Part shown: piece by piece, positions 6,106-7,936 of the stretch | Position numbering within the stretch: the stretch's first letter is position 1 | Layout: each line of letters begins with the position of its first letter | Assembly (NCBI GenBank): GCA_947630585.1 | Contig: CANRIE010000098.1 | Location: 1 to 7,936 of the forward strand | DNA from: an uncultured Bacilli bacterium | GTDB lineage: Bacteria > Bacillota_I > Bacilli_A > RF39 > UBA660 | DNA: 7,936 bases | Direction: 5' to 3' | Program-made: the position numbers and the translations under genes | Notes under the pieces: model-generated | The model's database searches: none | Seen by the model: the letters and a program-made list of their open reading frames with translations, nothing else | Told to the model about the DNA's origin: nothing

Positions 6106-6514
6106 ATTTATATATATGAAATTATTAGGTTTAATATTAGTTTTAATTGGATTTAGTTATTCAATTACTTCTTTTAATAATTTCTTTTCTTATATATTTA
6201 ATACAAGAATATTTCCTGAAAACTTAAATATTTTTGTAATGGCAATTGGTTTAATTATACCTTTATCAGTTTTTATATATGGAGTTTATTTCTATTTTTA
6301 TACAGATTTTAATATTACTAAAATAAATAAATTAATATTTATATATAATTTAATATTATTTATTATAAGTATTATTATGATAATAATTAATTATTTAAAA
6401 TTAGATTCATTTATTATATTTCAAGTATTTGAGTTCATTCATGATTCATTTAGTTATTTAGGTGTATTATTATCATTACTTGGAATATACGGATGTTTTA
6501 AATATAAATATTAG
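6095..6514 (+). CDS. small four-pass membrane protein of unknown function, sortase operon
   Basis: I do not recognise this protein. From the ATG at 6095 it has 139 residues and about four membrane segments (roughly 6-25, 45-69, 79-100 and 118-134). It has a basic N-terminus (MKSRF) and a C-terminus ending KYKY. A polar loop around 26-44 and a loop with acidic residues and His (103-117) connect the segments; no enzymatic motif is seen. I prefer the ATG at 6095 to an in-frame GTG at 6086 because AGGTGA (6084-6089) lies 5 bases upstream of the ATG and would be inside the longer frame. It overlaps the upstream membrane gene by 11 bases, indicating co-translation. It resembles that neighbour in size and topology, so the pair may form a complex. 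No clear terminator follows, so read-through into the NlpC/P60 gene is possible. Confidence 0.78.
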   Translation: MKSRFIYMKLLGLILVLIGFSYSITSFNNFFSYIFNTRIFPENLNIFVMAIGLIIPLSVFIYGVYFYFYTDFNITKINKLIFIYNLILFIISIIMIIINYLKLDSFIIFQVFEFIHDSFSYLGVLLSLLGIYGCFKYKY

Positions 6515-6524
6515 TTTACATTAA

Positions 6525-6564
6525 TAGACACTTTTTGACTCATTTAGACAAAAAAAGTTTGACT
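6525..6564 (+). repeat. short direct repeats upstream of the NlpC/P60 promoter
   Basis: TAGACA occurs at 6525-6530 and 6545-6550, exactly 20 bases apart (about two helical turns). TTGACT occurs at 6535-6540 and 6559-6564. The alternating pattern TAGACA-TTGACT-TAGACA-TTGACT precedes and reaches the likely -35, as tandem sites for a DNA-binding regulator would. The known WalR box (TGTWAH-N5-TGTWAH) is not matched. Confidence 0.4.
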
Positions 6565-6587
6565 TAAATAAATTTTTTTGTTACCAT
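6559..6587 (+). promoter_or_regulatory. possible promoter for the NlpC/P60 gene
   Basis: A -35 TTGACT (6559-6564) is 17 bases from TACCAT (6582-6587), which matches four of six -10 bases and is preceded by TGT, giving an extended -10 layout. Transcription would begin near 6594. GATAAT at 6589-6594 looks better alone but has no -35 at a workable distance. Runs of seven A (6550-6556) and seven T (6573-6579) flank the -35 and may bend the DNA. Confidence 0.5.
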
Positions 6588-6592
6588 AGATA

Positions 6593-6617
6593 ATGTGCGT
6601 AAAATTGAAAAGCACAT
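6593..6617 (+). other. inverted repeat in the NlpC/P60 leader (possible 5'-end RNA hairpin)
   Basis: ATGTGC (6593-6598) and GCACAT (6612-6617) are perfect inverted repeats around a 13-base loop. If transcription starts at the proposed site near 6594, this hairpin would form the very 5' end of the mRNA, a few bases before the ribosome binding site at 6622. It could stabilise the message or act as a protein-binding site. Confidence 0.45.
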
Positions 6618-6621
6618 AAAT

Positions 6622-6627
6622 GAGGTG
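6622..6627 (+). promoter_or_regulatory. ribosome binding site that decides the NlpC/P60 start
   Basis: GAGGTG lies 10 bases before the ATG at 6638. An upstream in-frame ATG at 6620 abuts this site and has no Shine-Dalgarno of its own, so translation most likely starts at 6638. Confidence 0.65.
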
Positions 6628-6637
6628 TCTTAAAAAA

Positions 6638-7702
6638 ATGAAAACAAAAGTTAGGCTGAATTGCTATTTCTTTAGTAATTTAATAGTCGGTTTGTTATCC
6701 TTAAACTTACTTTATAATAATGATCCTAAAACTTTAATTAAAGTTAATAACGACGAAGGGAAACTTCTAGCTATATATGAAATGAATGATAGTTTAGATA
6801 AGGAAAGTAGGGAGGTAGAGAGAGATACAGATACTTCGGATACTAATATTATAAGTGTTAGTAAAAAAGTATTTGCAAGTAAAAAAGTTATTCCTTATGT
6901 TAAACCAAGTTATAATGATGTAACCGGTAGTAATTTAGTTAATTATGCCAAACATTATTTAGGACTTCCTTATGTTCATGCGGGTAGTAGTTTAGAAACT
7001 GGTACAGATTGTAGTGGATTTGTAAGATTAATTTATAGAGAATTTGGAATTAATTTAGGAAGAACGGTTGAAAGTCAACTTTATAGTGGTTCTTATGTAA
7101 GTCGAAATGATTTAGAGCCGGGGGATTTAGTTTTCTATGGTTATTCTGGATATGCAACTCATGTTACAATTTATATTGGAGGAGGAATGGTTATTCATGA
7201 ATCTACTCCAAGAGATGGGGTTAAAATTAGTTCTATTAATATGATGCCCTATATAACTTCAAGAAGATTAATTACAGCAAATGTCTATCATGATACGAAA
7301 GTTGAAGTTAAAAAAGAAGAGATTATAGTTCAAAATGAAGTAAGTGAAGAAAAAGATGAAAATGAAAATGAAAATAAAGATTTAGAATTTAAAGATGAAG
7401 TTAAGGATAATGAAATTGAGAATTTAGATGAAAGTAAGAATTTAGAAAATGAAAATTCTAGTCTAAATAGTGAAGTTGAAAAAGAAATTGATGAGTCTTT
7501 GAATGAAGAGGAAACTTTAAAAGAAGATAATAGTGTAAGTGAACAAGAATCTTCAAAAGATGAGAATTTAAATAAAGAAGTAGTAGAAGAAAATTCAAGT
7601 GATACTAATTTAGCTAAACAAGAAGAAACAGATTTAAATGAAACTAGTTTAGATAATACGATTGAAGAAAATCAAGTATCAGCTGAAGAAATTTCAAAAT
7701 AA
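6638..7702 (+). CDS. exported NlpC/P60 peptidoglycan hydrolase with long acidic C-terminal tail
   Basis: This is a 354-residue secreted or membrane-tethered cysteine peptidase of the NlpC/P60 family, which typically cuts the D-Glu/m-DAP (or Lys) bond of cell-wall stem peptides during growth or daughter-cell separation. The N-terminus (MKTKVRLNCYFF plus a hydrophobic stretch to about residue 25) is a signal peptide or uncleaved anchor. A linker of about 65 residues precedes the catalytic domain (about 98-212). That domain has the nucleophile C125 in TDCSGFV, H175 in ATHVTIYIGGG and H187 in VIHEST as the triad, with EPGDLVFY between. The tail (about 221-354) is nearly all Glu, Asn, Asp, Ser, Lys and Leu, with one aromatic residue and no Gly, Pro, Arg or Cys. 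No SH3, LysM or choline-binding repeat and no sorting signal is present, so how it is held at the wall is unclear. Start chosen by GAGGTG at 6622. It follows the sortase cassette but probably has its own promoter. Confidence 0.9.
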   Translation: MKTKVRLNCYFFSNLIVGLLSLNLLYNNDPKTLIKVNNDEGKLLAIYEMNDSLDKESREVERDTDTSDTNIISVSKKVFASKKVIPYVKPSYNDVTGSNLVNYAKHYLGLPYVHAGSSLETGTDCSGFVRLIYREFGINLGRTVESQLYSGSYVSRNDLEPGDLVFYGYSGYATHVTIYIGGGMVIHESTPRDGVKISSINMMPYITSRRLITANVYHDTKVEVKKEEIIVQNEVSEEKDENENENKDLEFKDEVKDNEIENLDESKNLENENSSLNSEVEKEIDESLNEEETLKEDNSVSEQESSKDENLNKEVVEENSSDTNLAKQEETDLNETSLDNTIEENQVSAEEISK

Positions 7703-7715
7703 TTAAAAAAGGGTA

Positions 7716-7744
7716 TTGTAAAAATAAAAATTTTATTATATAAT
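7716..7744 (+). promoter_or_regulatory. promoter for tRNA-Arg
   Basis: TTGTAA (7716-7721, four of six -35 bases) and a perfect TATAAT (7739-7744) are separated by 17 bases. The expected start is near 7751, a few bases before the mature tRNA 5' end at 7758, as is common for single tRNA units. Confidence 0.75.
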
Positions 7745-7757
7745 ACTCTTGTATTTT

Positions 7758-7834
7758 GTCCCAGTAGCTCAGCTGGATAGAGCATCGCCCTTCTAAGGCG
7801 GGTGTCAGGGGTTCGAATCCCTTCTGGGACACCA
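7758..7834 (+). tRNA. tRNA-Arg (anticodon TCT)
   Basis: This is a complete 77-base tRNA. The acceptor stem pairs GTCCCAG (7758-7764) with CTGGGAC (7824-7830), followed by discriminator A and an encoded CCA (7832-7834). The D arm is GCTC/GAGC. The anticodon stem is TCGCC/GGCGG with loop CTTCTAA, so the anticodon TCT (7792-7794) reads AGA/AGG, the dominant Arg codons in such AT-rich genomes. The T arm has the TTCGAAT loop. No intron or base-pair disruption is seen beyond G-U pairs. Confidence 0.97.
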
Positions 7835-7844
7835 TTTGATAATT

Positions 7845-7866
7845 ACCCTTATTTAATAAGGGTTTT
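7845..7866 (+). terminator. intrinsic terminator after tRNA-Arg
   Basis: A perfect 8-bp stem, ACCCTTAT (7845-7852) with ATAAGGGT (7856-7863), encloses a 3-base loop TTA and is followed by TTT then ATTA. It lies 10 bases past the CCA end and closes the single-gene tRNA unit. The remaining bases to 7936 show no gene or clear site. Confidence 0.8.
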
Positions 7867-7936
7867 ATTATGCTTAAAAATAGATAATTGAATTGTTTTG
7901 GAAAAATAGTTTTAAATTAAAGTAAAGTATGATATT

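Noticed and set aside
6515..6545. WalR box or terminator just after the last membrane-protein gene
   Set aside because: TGTAAA is present on the minus strand but no second half-site at the required 5-base gap; no hairpin followed by a T-run was found.
7320..7702. CRISPR-like or minisatellite repeat in the GAA/AAT-rich stretch
   Set aside because: It is in-frame coding low complexity for Glu, Asn and Lys; only the short GAAAAT run repeats exactly.
7722..7738. A/T palindrome (AATAAAA-A-TTTTATT) in the tRNA promoter spacer
   Set aside because: Consists only of A and T in an A/T-rich spacer; no reason to treat it as an operator or terminator.
7758..7834. tRNA-Arg as an attachment site for a mobile element carrying the surface cassette
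   Set aside because: No integrase, and no second copy of the tRNA 3' end is seen in the window; the genes upstream match the tRNA strand and composition.
7644..7835. Minus-strand reading frame starting MVSQKGFEPLTPALEG
   Set aside because: It is the antisense of tRNA-Arg and of the NlpC/P60 tail; this peptide is a well-known false ORF created by tRNA genes.

Overview
The window is strongly AT-rich and all its genes are on the + strand. The gene content (ackA end, nrnA, ysxC/engB, sepF, a sortase-linked SpaA-repeat adhesin, an NlpC/P60 hydrolase) points to a Gram-positive, low-GC member of the Bacillota. A Bacilli or Erysipelotrichia-like gut lineage, such as the uncultured 'RF39/Mollicutes-related' groups, is my best guess from overall resemblance. 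TGA ends ysxC exactly where the family normally ends, and Trp is encoded by TGG. The standard bacterial code is therefore in use, not the mycoplasma code.

Layout. Positions 1-1846 hold a tight housekeeping run: the 3' end of acetate kinase, the DHH/DHHA1 phosphoesterase NrnA, and the ribosome-assembly GTPase YsxC (overlapping nrnA by 11 bases, TTG start). A strong promoter (1847-1875) then drives sepF (FtsZ-binding division protein), which is closed by an intrinsic terminator whose hairpin includes the sepF stop codon (2328-2356). Positions 2378-6514 are a self-contained surface-display cassette. It has an extended -10 promoter, an 843-residue thioester-domain adhesin with four SpaA/Cna_B-like repeats, a sortase overlapping it by 23 bases, and two small multi-pass membrane proteins of unknown function packed against the sortase. 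Positions 6515-7702 hold a leader with direct repeats, a plausible promoter and a hairpin, then an exported NlpC/P60 cell-wall hydrolase with a long acidic tail. Positions 7716-7866 are a complete single-gene tRNA-Arg(TCT) unit with promoter, encoded CCA end and terminator. The last 70 bases show nothing I can call.

How the genes fit together. The adhesin, sortase and two membrane proteins read as one operon. The adhesin is exported, its Cys98/Gln182 pair can form a reactive thioester for covalent surface attachment, and its C-terminus has the usual hydrophobic segment plus KK of a sortase substrate. It lacks an LPXTG motif; the best candidate is TEKTA. The neighbouring sortase has the His and Cys but no Arg at the usual position. 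The mature adhesin has 11 cysteines: the thioester Cys plus ten that fall as two per domain, so disulfide-stapled repeats are possible, which is unusual for a Bacillota surface protein. This adhesin/sortase/membrane-protein cassette is the most interesting part of the window.
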